Source of the DNA: Streptomyces sp. SAT1
Lineage (GTDB): Bacteria > Actinomycetota > Actinomycetes > Streptomycetales > Streptomycetaceae
NCBI RefSeq assembly: GCF_001654495.1
Contig: NZ_CP015849.1
Coordinates: forward strand, 3,943,501 to 4,007,500
Length of the DNA stretch: 64,000 nt
Direction of reading: 5' to 3'
Shown: positions 34,217 through 43,086 of the stretch, one piece after another
How positions within the stretch are numbered: position 1 is the first letter of the stretch
Layout: each line of letters opens with the position of its first letter
Position numbers and translations under genes: made by a program
The notes under the pieces: generated by a model
Database searches by the model: none
Seen by the model: the letters and a program-made list of their open reading frames with translations, nothing else
What the model was told of the DNA's origin: nothing

Positions 34217-34516
34217 CGCGCCGAGAGGCGCGCAGCGGCCGGAAGGCCCGTCCCCGGCGGGCCGACCGCCGCGCCCCGAGGGACCCGTCCCGCGCAGAGT
34301 CCGCCCGGCGGGGCCCCGCCCGCTCCGGACCGCCGCCTCCGGCCCCGCCCGACCATTTTTCGGTCATCGCTCCGGCGTGCGCCGGGGCACGCCGGGCGGT
34401 CGCCGAGGGGCCGCGCGGCTGCCCGGCCGCCCCCTGTTCACCCCGGGTTGGGCCGCCCGTCGCCCGGAGGTGCCAGCCTCGCCGACCGGGGGCATCCGGG
34501 GCGGAGGGGTACGTAC

Positions 34517-34714
34517 GTGGAAAGCGGTCCAGCGATCTTCTCAGGGGCGGTGTTCGCCCTGTTCGGAGCGGTGCTGCTGGGGTGGACGGCGCTCCGTGCG
34601 CGCCGTCGCGAACCCGTGGCGCTGGGGGTGCGCCAGAGCCTCGCGGCAGCCCTCGCGACCGGCGCGGCCGTGGGGTCCCTGGCGCTCGGGACGTGGTGCC
34701 TGACGCGGCTGTGA
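34517..34714 (+). CDS. Small membrane protein
   Basis: This 65-aa protein has two hydrophobic helices (about residues 8-26 and 42-60) joined by a basic loop, ALRARRREPVALG. The GTG at 34517 has a GGAGGGG site 7 bases upstream. I do not recognise a function; similarly short two-helix proteins are commonly conserved upstream of topA in Streptomyces. Confidence 0.65.
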   Translation: MESGPAIFSGAVFALFGAVLLGWTALRARRREPVALGVRQSLAAALATGAAVGSLALGTWCLTRL

Positions 34715-34852
34715 ACACCGGCGCGGCGCGGCGTCCCCGGCGTCCGGTGGATCATCTTCCGCTTCGGCCCCGACCGGTCCGTGGGCACTCCGGGCGGCAG
34801 GAAGGGCGGTAGTCGGGTTACCGTTCGAGTGGCCGTTGCGGGCTTTTCCCGT

Positions 34853-34858
34853 TTGACA
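34853..34858 (+). promoter_or_regulatory. TTGACA -35 element upstream of topA
   Basis: A perfect TTGACA is followed by possible -10s at non-standard distance (TACCGT at 34872, spacer 13; CACACT at 34878, spacer 19). Streptomyces topA is known to be induced by changes in supercoiling, and atypical spacers are typical of such promoters. Confidence 0.4.
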
Positions 34859-34984
34859 CGGGGGCGGGATGTACCGTCACACTCCGCAGCGTCAGCACTG
34901 CCCGGCCCCGGGAACGCAGCCACAGCCTGGGGAGATCCAGCGAGACACAGCGAGACCAAGCGTCGACCGGAGAGAAGAGCGAAG

Positions 34985-37840
34985 TTGTCCCCGACCAGCG
35001 ATACCGCACAGGGCGGTCGCCGACTCGTCATCGTCGAGTCGCCTGCCAAGGCGAAGACGATCAAGGGCTATCTCGGCCCCGGCTACGTCGTCGAAGCGAG
35101 CGTCGGGCACATCCGTGACCTTCCCAACGGGGCCGCGGAGGTCCCGGAGAAGTACACCGGTGAGGTCCGCCGCCTCGGTGTGGACGTAGAACACGACTTC
35201 CAGCCGATCTATGTGGTCAACGCCGACAAGAAGGCCCAGGTCAAGAAGCTCAAGGACCTGCTGAAGGACTCCGACGAGCTCTTCCTCGCCACCGATGAGG
35301 ACCGCGAGGGCGAGGCCATCGCCTGGCACCTCCAGGAAGTGCTGAAGCCGAAGATCCCGGTCAAGCGGATGGTCTTCCACGAGATCACCAAGGACGCGAT
35401 CCGGGCCGCCGTCGCCAACCCGCGCCAGCTCAACCAGAAGCTCGTCGACGCCCAGGAGACCCGCCGCATCCTCGACCGCCTCTACGGCTACGAGGTCTCG
35501 CCCGTCCTGTGGAAGAAGGTCATGCCGCGGCTGTCGGCGGGCCGCGTCCAGTCGGTGGCGACCCGGCTCGTGGTCGAACGGGAGCGCGAGCGCATCGCCT
35601 TCCGCTCCGCCGAGTACTGGGACCTGACGGGCACCTTCTCGACCGGCCGGGCGGGCGACGCCTCGGACCCGTCGTCCCTGGTCGCACGGCTCCAGACGGT
35701 AGACGGCCGGCGTGTCGCGCAGGGCCGCGACTTCGACTCCCTGGGGCAGCTGAAGAGCGCGAACACCCTCCACCTCGACGAGGCGAACGCGCGTGCGCTC
35801 GCCGCCGCCCTGGCGGACACCGCCTTCGCCGTCCGCTCCGTCGAGTCCAAGCCGTACCGCCGCTCGCCGTACGCCCCGTTCCGTACGACGACGCTCCAGC
35901 AGGAGGCCAGCCGCAAGCTCGGCTTCGGCGCCAAGGCCACCATGCAGGTCGCGCAGAAGCTGTACGAGAACGGCTACATCACGTACATGCGTACGGACTC
36001 CACGACGCTGAGCGACACGGCGGTCACCGCCGCCCGCGCCCAGGTCACGCAGTTGTACGGCGCCGACTACCTGCCGCCGCAGCCGCGTACGTACGCCGGG
36101 AAGGTCAAGAACGCGCAGGAGGCGCACGAGGCGATCCGCCCCTCGGGCGACCGCTTCCGCACGCCCGCCGAGACCGGTCTGACCGGTGACCAGTTCAAGC
36201 TGTACGAGCTGATCTGGAAGCGGACCGTCGCCTCCCAGATGAAGGACGCGACCGGGAACTCCGTCACGGTGAAGATCGGCGGCCGGGCTGCCGACGGCCG
36301 GGACGTCGAGTTCAGCGCGTCCGGCAAGACGATCACCTTCCACGGCTTCCTGAAGGCGTACGTCGAAGGCGCCGACGACCCGAACGCCGAGCTGGACGAC
36401 CGCGAGCGCCGGCTGCCGCAGGTCGCCGAGGGCGACGCGCTCGGCGCCGAGGAGATCACGGTCGACGGGCACGCCACCAAGCCCCCGGCCCGCTACACCG
36501 AGGCCAGCCTGGTCAAGGAGCTGGAGGAGCGCGAGATCGGCCGCCCGTCGACGTACGCGTCGATCATCGGCACGATCCTCGACCGCGGCTATGTGTTCAA
36601 GAAGGGCACCGCGCTGGTGCCGTCCTTCCTGTCCTTCGCCGTGGTGAACCTCCTGGAGAAGCACTTCGGCCGGCTGGTCGACTACGACTTCACCGCCCGG
36701 ATGGAGGACGACCTCGACCGCATCGCGCGCGGCGAGGCGCGGGCCGTGCCGTGGCTGAAGCGGTTCTACTTCGGCGAGGGCACGGGCGAGGGCGGTGCCG
36801 CGGACGCCGGCAACGGCGACGGCGACCACCTCGGCGGTCTCAAGGAACTGGTGACCGACCTGGGCGCGATCGACGCGCGCGAGGTGTCGTCGTTCCCGGT
36901 CGGCAACGGCATCGTGCTGCGCGTGGGCCGCTACGGCCCGTACATCGAGCGCGGCGAGAAGGACACCGACTCCCACCAGCGCGCCGACATCCCGGACGAC
37001 CTGGCCCCCGACGAGCTGAGCGTCGAACTCGCCGAGGAACTGCTCGCCAAGCCGAGCGGCGACTTCGAGCTGGGCGCCGACCCGGTGACCGGCCACCAGA
37101 TCGTCGCCAAGGACGGCCGCTACGGTCCGTACGTCACGGAGATCCTCCCCGAGGGCACCCCGAAGACCGGCAAGAACGCGGTCAAGCCGCGCACGGCCTC
37201 GCTCTTCAAGTCGATGTCCCTGGACACCGTGACGCTCGACGACGCGCTGAAGCTGATGTCGCTGCCGCGGGTCGTCGGCGCGGACGCCGAGGGCGTCGAG
37301 ATCACCGCGCAGAACGGCCGCTACGGCCCGTACCTGAAGAAGGGCACGGACTCGCGGTCCCTGCAGACCGAGGACCAGCTCTTCACGATCACGCTGGAAG
37401 AGGCGCTGGCGATCTACGCCCAGCCCAAGCAGCGCGGCCGGGCGGCGGCCAAGCCCCCGCTGAAGGAGCTGGGCGAGGACCCGGTCAGCGCCAAGCCGGT
37501 CGTGGTCAAGGACGGCCGCTTCGGTCCGTACGTCACCGACGGCGAGACCAACGCGACCCTGCGGTCGGGCGACAGCGTGGAGACGATCACGCCGGAGCGC
37601 GGCTTCGAGCTGCTCGCGGAGAAGCGGGCCAAGGGCCCGGCCAAGAAGACCGCGAAGAAGGCCCCCGCCAAGAAGACCGCGGCGAAGAAGACGGCCTCCA
37701 CGGCCAAGAAGACCGCCGCGAAGAAGACGGCGGCCAAGACGACGGCGAAGAAGACGACGACCGCGGCCGCGAAGAAGACGGCGGCGAAGAAGACGGCGGC
37801 GAAGAAGACCGCCGCGAACACGGCGGCGGCCGAGGACTGA
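34985..37840 (+). CDS. topA: DNA topoisomerase I with lysine-rich C-terminal tail
   Basis: This 951-aa type IA topoisomerase relaxes negative supercoils. It begins RRLVIVESPAKAKTIKGYLG (TOPRIM motif, about residues 11-30) with acidic ATDEDREGEAIAWHL for the metal site. The catalytic tyrosine lies in ENGYITYMRTDST. Several repeated C-terminal DNA-binding modules follow, with the motif GRYGPY/GRFGPY recurring at least five times, and then a tail of KKTAAKK repeats (about 885-945). Lysine repeats in Streptomyces TopA are reported to give high processivity. The start is a TTG at 34985, matching the usual SPTSxTA N-terminus, with a GGAGAG site; the open frame to 34781 crosses the promoter. Confidence 0.95.
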   Translation: MSPTSDTAQGGRRLVIVESPAKAKTIKGYLGPGYVVEASVGHIRDLPNGAAEVPEKYTGEVRRLGVDVEHDFQPIYVVNADKKAQVKKLKDLLKDSDELFLATDEDREGEAIAWHLQEVLKPKIPVKRMVFHEITKDAIRAAVANPRQLNQKLVDAQETRRILDRLYGYEVSPVLWKKVMPRLSAGRVQSVATRLVVERERERIAFRSAEYWDLTGTFSTGRAGDASDPSSLVARLQTVDGRRVAQGRDFDSLGQLKSANTLHLDEANARALAAALADTAFAVRSVESKPYRRSPYAPFRTTTLQQEASRKLGFGAKATMQVAQKLYENGYITYMRTDSTTLSDTAVTAARAQVTQLYGADYLPPQPRTYAGKVKNAQEAHEAIRPSGDRFRTPAETGLTGDQFKLYELIWKRTVASQMKDATGNSVTVKIGGRAADGRDVEFSASGKTITFHGFLKAYVEGADDPNAELDDRERRLPQVAEGDALGAEEITVDGHATKPPARYTEASLVKELEEREIGRPSTYASIIGTILDRGYVFKKGTALVPSFLSFAVVNLLEKHFGRLVDYDFTARMEDDLDRIARGEARAVPWLKRFYFGEGTGEGGAADAGNGDGDHLGGLKELVTDLGAIDAREVSSFPVGNGIVLRVGRYGPYIERGEKDTDSHQRADIPDDLAPDELSVELAEELLAKPSGDFELGADPVTGHQIVAKDGRYGPYVTEILPEGTPKTGKNAVKPRTASLFKSMSLDTVTLDDALKLMSLPRVVGADAEGVEITAQNGRYGPYLKKGTDSRSLQTEDQLFTITLEEALAIYAQPKQRGRAAAKPPLKELGEDPVSAKPVVVKDGRFGPYVTDGETNATLRSGDSVETITPERGFELLAEKRAKGPAKKTAKKAPAKKTAAKKTASTAKKTAAKKTAAKTTAKKTTTAAAKKTAAKKTAAKKTAANTAAAED

Positions 37841-37969
37841 GGGCTGAGGACCGAGCGGCACCGCCTCTTCCCGGCGTGCTCCTCTTCCTGACGGCTTCGT
37901 CGGCTTCACCTCCTTCATCTGCTTCATCTGCTTCATTCGGAGATCGTCTTCACATCTGTTCACGCGACG

Positions 37970-38002
37970 CGCGCCCCGGCATCACACACATGCCGGGGCG
38001 CG
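37970..38002 (+). terminator. Terminator of topA
   Basis: CGCGCCCCGGCAT pairs perfectly with ATGCCGGGGCGCG around a CACACAC loop. Confidence 0.8.
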
Positions 38003-38044
38003 CGTACGTTCGGGCGGTCACCACGTCCTGTCGGTGCGTCCCGA

Positions 38045-38056
38045 TAGGCTGAACGC
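38045..38056 (+). promoter_or_regulatory. Leaderless promoter -10 of tmk
   Basis: TAGGCT at 38045-38050 ends 6 bases before the tmk ATG at 38057, identical in sequence and spacing to the nth promoter. Confidence 0.6.
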
Positions 38057-41000
38057 ATGACGCGAGCCGAGCAGCCAACGGCCCACACTCCGGCCCCCGA
38101 CGACGCACTGGTGACGGACTCCCGCGAGCGCGCCGTGCGTGCCCTGCTGCGCCGTCCTCAGCTGAAGCGGCTGTGGAGCGCGCAGCTGGTCGCGGGCGTG
38201 GGCGACACCCTGGCCCTCCTGGTGCTGGTCGCCCTGGTCCTCCAGGCGGCCGTCGCCCAGGGGTCCTTCGGCGGCGGCTACCGGGGCGCGGCGTTCGCAG
38301 TGGCGACCGTCTTCGGTGCGCGCATCGTGGCGACCGTCCTCTTCGGAGCGGTCCTCCTGGGCCCGCTCACCACCCTGACCGCGCCGGACGGCCCGCTCGA
38401 CCGCCGCTGGACCATGGTCGGCGCGGACGGCGTACGCGCCGCGCTGCTGATCATCGCCCCGCTGTGGATCGACTGGACCCCGGCGAACGCACCGACGCTC
38501 CTCCTGGTCACCGTCTTCGTGACCGGGGCGGCCGAGCGGCTGTGGACGGTGTGCCGGGAGAGCGCGGCGCCCGCGCTGCTGCCCGCCCCGCCCCCCGAGG
38601 GCGCCACCGTGCGCCCCCTCCCCGACCACCTGGACGCCCTGCGCCGCCTGTCGCTGCGCACCACCTTCGCGGCGATCCCGCTCGCGGCCGTCGTCCTGGT
38701 CGTCGCCTCCCTGTTCAACAACCTCCTGGGCACCGGCGTCGCCTGGTTCGACCAGCACCAGGCCGCCCTCGGCGCATATGTCGCGGCCGGTCTGTTCGCC
38801 GCGTCCCTGTCCGTCCTCACCTACCTGGAGCTGCCCGGCACGCGCACCCCGCGCGCGCGGTCGCCGCTCGAAGGGCTGCGCCGTCCCAGGACGGCCACCG
38901 GCGTGGACAAGGGCCGCACCGGCGCCGTGCCGGTGCTCGTGCTCGCCTGCGCCGCCGTCGCCGGGGCGATCGCCGCGGCCGTCGCCGTCTGCGCGCTGCA
39001 CGCCCGCGACCTGGGCGGCGGTCCGGTCCTCTTCGGCCTGGACGTGCTCGTCCTGACCGGCGGGGTCGCCGTCGGCATCCGTACGGCCCCCAAGGCGCTC
39101 GTCACGCTGTCGCGGCGCCGGCTGCTGGCGCTGGCCATCGCCCTCACCGGCATCGCCCTGCTCGCCGCCGGGCTCGTGCCCGACGTGACCACCGTCCTGC
39201 TGCTGCTCGCCCTGGCCGGGGTGAGCGCCGGCGTCGCCGCCAACGCGGGGCACACCGTCCTCGACCTGGAGACCGAGGACCAGCGCAGGCCGCGCATGGC
39301 CGGGCACCTGCACGCGGTGGTGCGGGTCGTGGTCGCCCTCGCCGCGCTGTGCGCCCCGGTGGTCGCCGCAGGCATCGGCCCGCACCGACTGGAGAACGGC
39401 CGGTTCGTCTTCGAGCACGGCGGCGCCGCCTTCACCCTGATGCTGGTCGGCGCGCTGCTGCTGCCGGTGGCCGCGCTGGTGCTGGCCAAGGTCGACGACC
39501 GCTCCGGCGTACCGCTGCGCAAGGACCTCGTCGACGCCCTGCGCGGCGGCGACGACCCCGTGACGGTGCCCGCCGCGACCGGCTTCTTCATCGCCCTGGA
39601 AGGCGGCGACGGCGCGGGCAAGTCCACCCAGGCAGAGGCGCTCGCCGACTGGATCCGGGCCAAGGGCCACGAGGTCGTCCTCACCCGTGAGCCGGGCGCC
39701 ACGCCCGTGGGCAAGCGGCTGCGCTCGATCCTCCTGGACGTGTCCTCCCAGGGCCTGTCCCACCGCGCCGAGGCGCTGCTGTACGCCGCCGACCGCGCCG
39801 AGCACGTCGACACCGTCGTACGGCCCGCCCTGGAGCGCGGCGCCGTGGTGATCAGCGACCGGTACATCGACTCGTCCGTCGCCTACCAGGGCGCGGGCCG
39901 CGACCTGTCCCCGACGGAGATCGCCCGTATCTCCCGCTGGGCGACCGACGGGCTGGTGCCCCACCTCACCGTCCTCCTGGACGTCTCCCCGGAGACCGCC
40001 CGCGAGCGGTTCACGGAGGCGCCCGACCGGCTGGAGTCGGAGCCGGCCGAGTTCCACGCGCGCGTGCGCTCCGGATTCCTGGCGCTGGCCGCCGCCGACC
40101 CCGGCCGGTACCTGGTGGTGGACGCCGGCCAGGAGCCCGAGGCGGTCACCACCGTCGTCCGGGCCCGGCTCGACCAGATGCTGCCGCTGTCCGAGGCCGA
40201 GGTGAAGGCCCAGGAGGAGGCACGCCGCAAGGCCGAGGAAGAAGCGCGCCGCAAGGCCGAGGAGGAGGCCCGGCGCAAGGCCGAGGAGGAGCGCCTGGAG
40301 CGGGAGCGCCAGGAGCAGCTGGCCCGGCTGCGCGCCGAGGAGGAGGAGCGCAAGCGCCGCGAGCTGGAGGAGGCGCAGCGCCGCGAGGCCGAGCGCCAGG
40401 CGGAGGAGGCCAGGCAGCGCGCCGAGGAGGCGCGCCGCCGTGCCGAGGAGGAGCGCGCCCGGCTGCTCGCCGAGGAGCAGGCGCGCGCGGAGGCCGAGGC
40501 CCGGCGCAAGGCCGAGCAGGAGCGGCTGCGCAAGCAGGCCGAGGAGGAGGCCCGGCTGCGGGCCGAGGCCGAGGCGCTGCGCCTGGAGAAGCAGAAGAAG
40601 GCCGAGGAGGCGCTGCTGCGGGCCGAGGAAGCCCGGCGGGCGGCCGAGCAGGCCGCGGCGGCGGCGGCCTCGGGTCCGCGCCGCCCGGCCCCGCCCGCCG
40701 CGGCCGCCGTGCCGCCGTCGGACGCGGTGACCGTCCCGACGCCGGTGGTGTCCCCGGCCGACGCGCCGGACACCTCCGAGGCGTCGGACTCCCGGTCCTC
40801 CGCCTCGGCGGGCGCCCCGGCGGACGACGAGACGGCGGTGCTGCGGGCGGTGCGCGCGGACCGGAGCGACGCTCCGGGCGAAGGTGCCGACGCCCGGGAA
40901 CCGGGTGCACGGGGTGCTTCCCGTGGCGCTGCCGGAAGGGACACCGAGCCGGAGTCCGAGCCGGAGTCCGAGGTGGAGGTCTCCGAGGCGGAGGTCACGG

Positions 41001-41479
41001 CCGAGCTGCCCCAGCCGGGGCGGTCCGGGCCGCCGTCGGCGCACGCCGGTCCGGCGGACGAGACGGCGGTGCTGCCGCAGATCCGCGCCGACGACGACGG
41101 CGAGGGCGCCGGTACCGGTGGCTCCGGCGCAGTCTCCGGTGCGTTCTCCGGCGAGGCCGACGAGACCGCGGTGCTGCCGCCGGTGCGGGACGCGGCTCCG
41201 GCGGACGTCCGGGGCGGCGACATCGCCGACCGGGTCCCGCCGGGCTTCTTCCGGGACGAGCGGCCGACGCCTCCCGTACGGCCCGACGGCTCCGACGACC
41301 GCACGCGCGAGCTGCCCCAGGTCGAGGCCGACACCGGCGCGCGGCGGCGGCCACGGCCGGACTGGGCCGAGGAGACACCGCTCGACGACCTGCCGACGCT
41401 GGCGGACGAGCTGCTCGGCCCGCGCCAGGACGAGCAGGAGGAGTACGGCGACGGCCGGGGCCGCGGACGCCGGGGCTGA
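38057..41479 (+). CDS. tmk: Membrane domain-thymidylate kinase-coiled-coil fusion
   Basis: This 1140-aa protein has an MFS-like membrane domain of about ten to twelve segments (residues about 25-490), then a complete thymidylate kinase (about 510-715), which makes dTDP from dTMP. The kinase P-loop is EGGDGAGKST, with the DR(Y/E) motif SDRYIDSSVAYQG. A charged single-helix or coiled-coil stretch follows (about 715-885; EEARRKAEEEARRKAEEE repeats), then an acidic disordered tail carrying three DETAVL repeats. Ordinary Tmk is about 210 aa. The kinase is the essential function; the membrane and helical parts suggest anchoring of dTTP supply, possibly near the replisome, since holB follows. The ATG lies at leaderless spacing after TAGGCT. 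Confidence 0.92.
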   Translation: MTRAEQPTAHTPAPDDALVTDSRERAVRALLRRPQLKRLWSAQLVAGVGDTLALLVLVALVLQAAVAQGSFGGGYRGAAFAVATVFGARIVATVLFGAVLLGPLTTLTAPDGPLDRRWTMVGADGVRAALLIIAPLWIDWTPANAPTLLLVTVFVTGAAERLWTVCRESAAPALLPAPPPEGATVRPLPDHLDALRRLSLRTTFAAIPLAAVVLVVASLFNNLLGTGVAWFDQHQAALGAYVAAGLFAASLSVLTYLELPGTRTPRARSPLEGLRRPRTATGVDKGRTGAVPVLVLACAAVAGAIAAAVAVCALHARDLGGGPVLFGLDVLVLTGGVAVGIRTAPKALVTLSRRRLLALAIALTGIALLAAGLVPDVTTVLLLLALAGVSAGVAANAGHTVLDLETEDQRRPRMAGHLHAVVRVVVALAALCAPVVAAGIGPHRLENGRFVFEHGGAAFTLMLVGALLLPVAALVLAKVDDRSGVPLRKDLVDALRGGDDPVTVPAATGFFIALEGGDGAGKSTQAEALADWIRAKGHEVVLTREPGATPVGKRLRSILLDVSSQGLSHRAEALLYAADRAEHVDTVVRPALERGAVVISDRYIDSSVAYQGAGRDLSPTEIARISRWATDGLVPHLTVLLDVSPETARERFTEAPDRLESEPAEFHARVRSGFLALAAADPGRYLVVDAGQEPEAVTTVVRARLDQMLPLSEAEVKAQEEARRKAEEEARRKAEEEARRKAEEERLERERQEQLARLRAEEEERKRRELEEAQRREAERQAEEARQRAEEARRRAEEERARLLAEEQARAEAEARRKAEQERLRKQAEEEARLRAEAEALRLEKQKKAEEALLRAEEARRAAEQAAAAAASGPRRPAPPAAAAVPPSDAVTVPTPVVSPADAPDTSEASDSRSSASAGAPADDETAVLRAVRADRSDAPGEGADAREPGARGASRGAAGRDTEPESEPESEVEVSEAEVTAELPQPGRSGPPSAHAGPADETAVLPQIRADDDGEGAGTGGSGAVSGAFSGEADETAVLPPVRDAAPADVRGGDIADRVPPGFFRDERPTPPVRPDGSDDRTRELPQVEADTGARRRPRPDWAEETPLDDLPTLADELLGPRQDEQEEYGDGRGRGRRG

Positions 41480-41545
41480 GGCCGATGGCCGCGGGCGCGG
41501 GCGCCGGGGCCGAGGACGAGGGCCGGGGCCGCGGACGCCGGGGCT
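41454..41545 (+). repeat. Duplicated tmk 3' end
   Basis: GGCCGGGGCCGCGGACGCCG and the following GGGCTG, which end the tmk gene (near 41454-41478), occur again at 41521-41545, 67 bases later. Together with the 15-bp units just downstream, this indicates repeated local duplication between tmk and holB. Confidence 0.6.
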
Positions 41546-41565
41546 GCTCGGGACCGGCGGCCTCG

Positions 41566-41640
41566 CCGGTTCCCGTTGTCCCGGTCCCCGTTGTCCCGGT
41601 CCCCGTTGTCCCGGTCCCCGTTGTCCCGGTCCCCGTTGTC
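41566..41640 (+). repeat. Five tandem 15-bp units between tmk and holB
   Basis: CCGGTCCCCGTTGTC is present four times exactly (41581-41640) and once with a single difference (41566-41580). In the frame that starts at 41485 and overlaps the holB start by ATGA, the units read PVPVV. The 280-base gap is otherwise without a recognised gene. Confidence 0.8.
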
Positions 41641-41759
41641 AGTGGGCACCCGCACAATGGATCCCGCACCACCACCAACAGGGCGAACACGAACAGGACG
41701 AAGGCGTGGCGAGCCATGACGAGGGCGCGGCGGACCGCGGCGGAAGGGCGGCGTGACCC

Positions 41760-42965
41760 ATGAGCGTGTGGGACGACCTCGTCGGGCAGGAGAAGGTCGG
41801 CGAACAGCTGGGCGCCGCCGCCCGGGACGCCGACGCCCTGGTGACGGCGGTCACCTCCGGCACCGCACCGCCGGAGGCGTCGAGGATGACGCACGCGTGG
41901 CTGTTCACCGGGCCGCCCGGCGCGGGGGTCGTCCAGACGGCGCGGGCCTTCGCCGCCGCGCTCCAGTGCGTCAGCCCGGACCGCGCCCTCGGCGGGACCC
42001 CCGGCTGCGGCTTCTGCGACGGCTGCCACACAGCGCTGATCGGTACGCACGCCGACGTCTCCACGGTCGCCGCGGTCGGCACCCAGATTCTCGCCGACGA
42101 CATGCGGGACACCGTCCGCAAGTCGTTCACCTCACCCGCCAACGGCCGCTGGCAGGTGATCCTGGTCGAGGACGCCGAGCGGCTGAACGAGAAGTCGGCC
42201 AACGCCGTCCTGAAGGCCGTCGAGGAACCGGCTCCCCGGACGGTGTGGCTGCTGTGCGCTCCCTCCATCGAGGACGTCCTGCCCACGATCCGCTCCCGCT
42301 GCCGCCACCTGAACCTGCGCACCCCCTCGGTGGACGCCGTGGCCGACATGCTCGTACGCCGGGACGGCGTCGAACCCGGCGTCGCCGCCGCGGCCGCCCG
42401 TGCCACCCAGGGGCACGTCGACCGGGCCCGCCGCCTGGCCACCGACCCGGCCGCGCGCGAGCGCCGCGCCACCGTGCTGCGGCTGCCGCTCCGCCTCGAC
42501 GACATCGGCGGCTGCCTCAAGGCCGCCCAGGAACTGGTCGACGCCGCGGCGGACGACGCGAAGGCGCTCGCGGAGGAGACGGACGTCAAGGAGACCGAGG
42601 AGCTGAAGGCGGCGCTGGGCGCGGCCCAGGGCGGCCGGCTGCCGCGCGGTACGGCGGGTGTGATGAAGGACCTGGAGGACAAGCAGAAGCGCCGCCGCAC
42701 CCGTACGCAGCGCGACAGCCTCGACCTCGCGCTGACCGACCTGACCGCCCTCTACCGCGACGTCCTCGCCCTCCAGCTCGGCTCGCGGGTGGCGATCGCC
42801 AACGCGGACGTGGAGGACACCCTGGACCGGGTCGCCCGGGGCAGCACCCCGGAGTCCACGCTGCGCCGCATAGAAGCGATCGCCGCCTGCCGCGAGGCCC
42901 TCGACCGCAATGTGGCCCCGCTGCTCGCGGTGGAGGCGATGACGATGGCCCTGAGGGCAGGCTGA
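41760..42965 (+). CDS. holB: DNA polymerase III delta-prime subunit
   Basis: This 401-aa clamp-loader subunit is of the AAA+ family. The N-terminal WDDLVGQEKV and the region FTGPPGAGVVQTA (about residues 49-61) correspond to Walker A, but the lysine is replaced, as expected for delta-prime, which does not hydrolyse ATP. A zinc module is visible as C...CGFCDGC (about 70-90), and the SRC motif as TIRSRCRHL (about 179-187). The ATG at 41760 overlaps the stop of a short repetitive frame. Its position after tmk is conserved in Streptomyces. Confidence 0.93.
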   Translation: MSVWDDLVGQEKVGEQLGAAARDADALVTAVTSGTAPPEASRMTHAWLFTGPPGAGVVQTARAFAAALQCVSPDRALGGTPGCGFCDGCHTALIGTHADVSTVAAVGTQILADDMRDTVRKSFTSPANGRWQVILVEDAERLNEKSANAVLKAVEEPAPRTVWLLCAPSIEDVLPTIRSRCRHLNLRTPSVDAVADMLVRRDGVEPGVAAAAARATQGHVDRARRLATDPAARERRATVLRLPLRLDDIGGCLKAAQELVDAAADDAKALAEETDVKETEELKAALGAAQGGRLPRGTAGVMKDLEDKQKRRRTRTQRDSLDLALTDLTALYRDVLALQLGSRVAIANADVEDTLDRVARGSTPESTLRRIEAIAACREALDRNVAPLLAVEAMTMALRAG

Positions 42966-43074
42966 CGGACCCGACGGCGCCGACGGACCCGAGGGAGCCG
43001 CCCCACCGCCCACGGGGACATCACTCGTACGGGGCACGACACGCACGTAGCGCACCCGCGCGGTCGCGCAGAGT

Positions 43075-43086
43075 TACGCTCGCCAG
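43075..43086 (+). promoter_or_regulatory. Leaderless-type promoter of the peptidase gene
   Basis: TACGCT at 43075-43080 ends 6 bases before the ATG at 43087. Confidence 0.5.
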
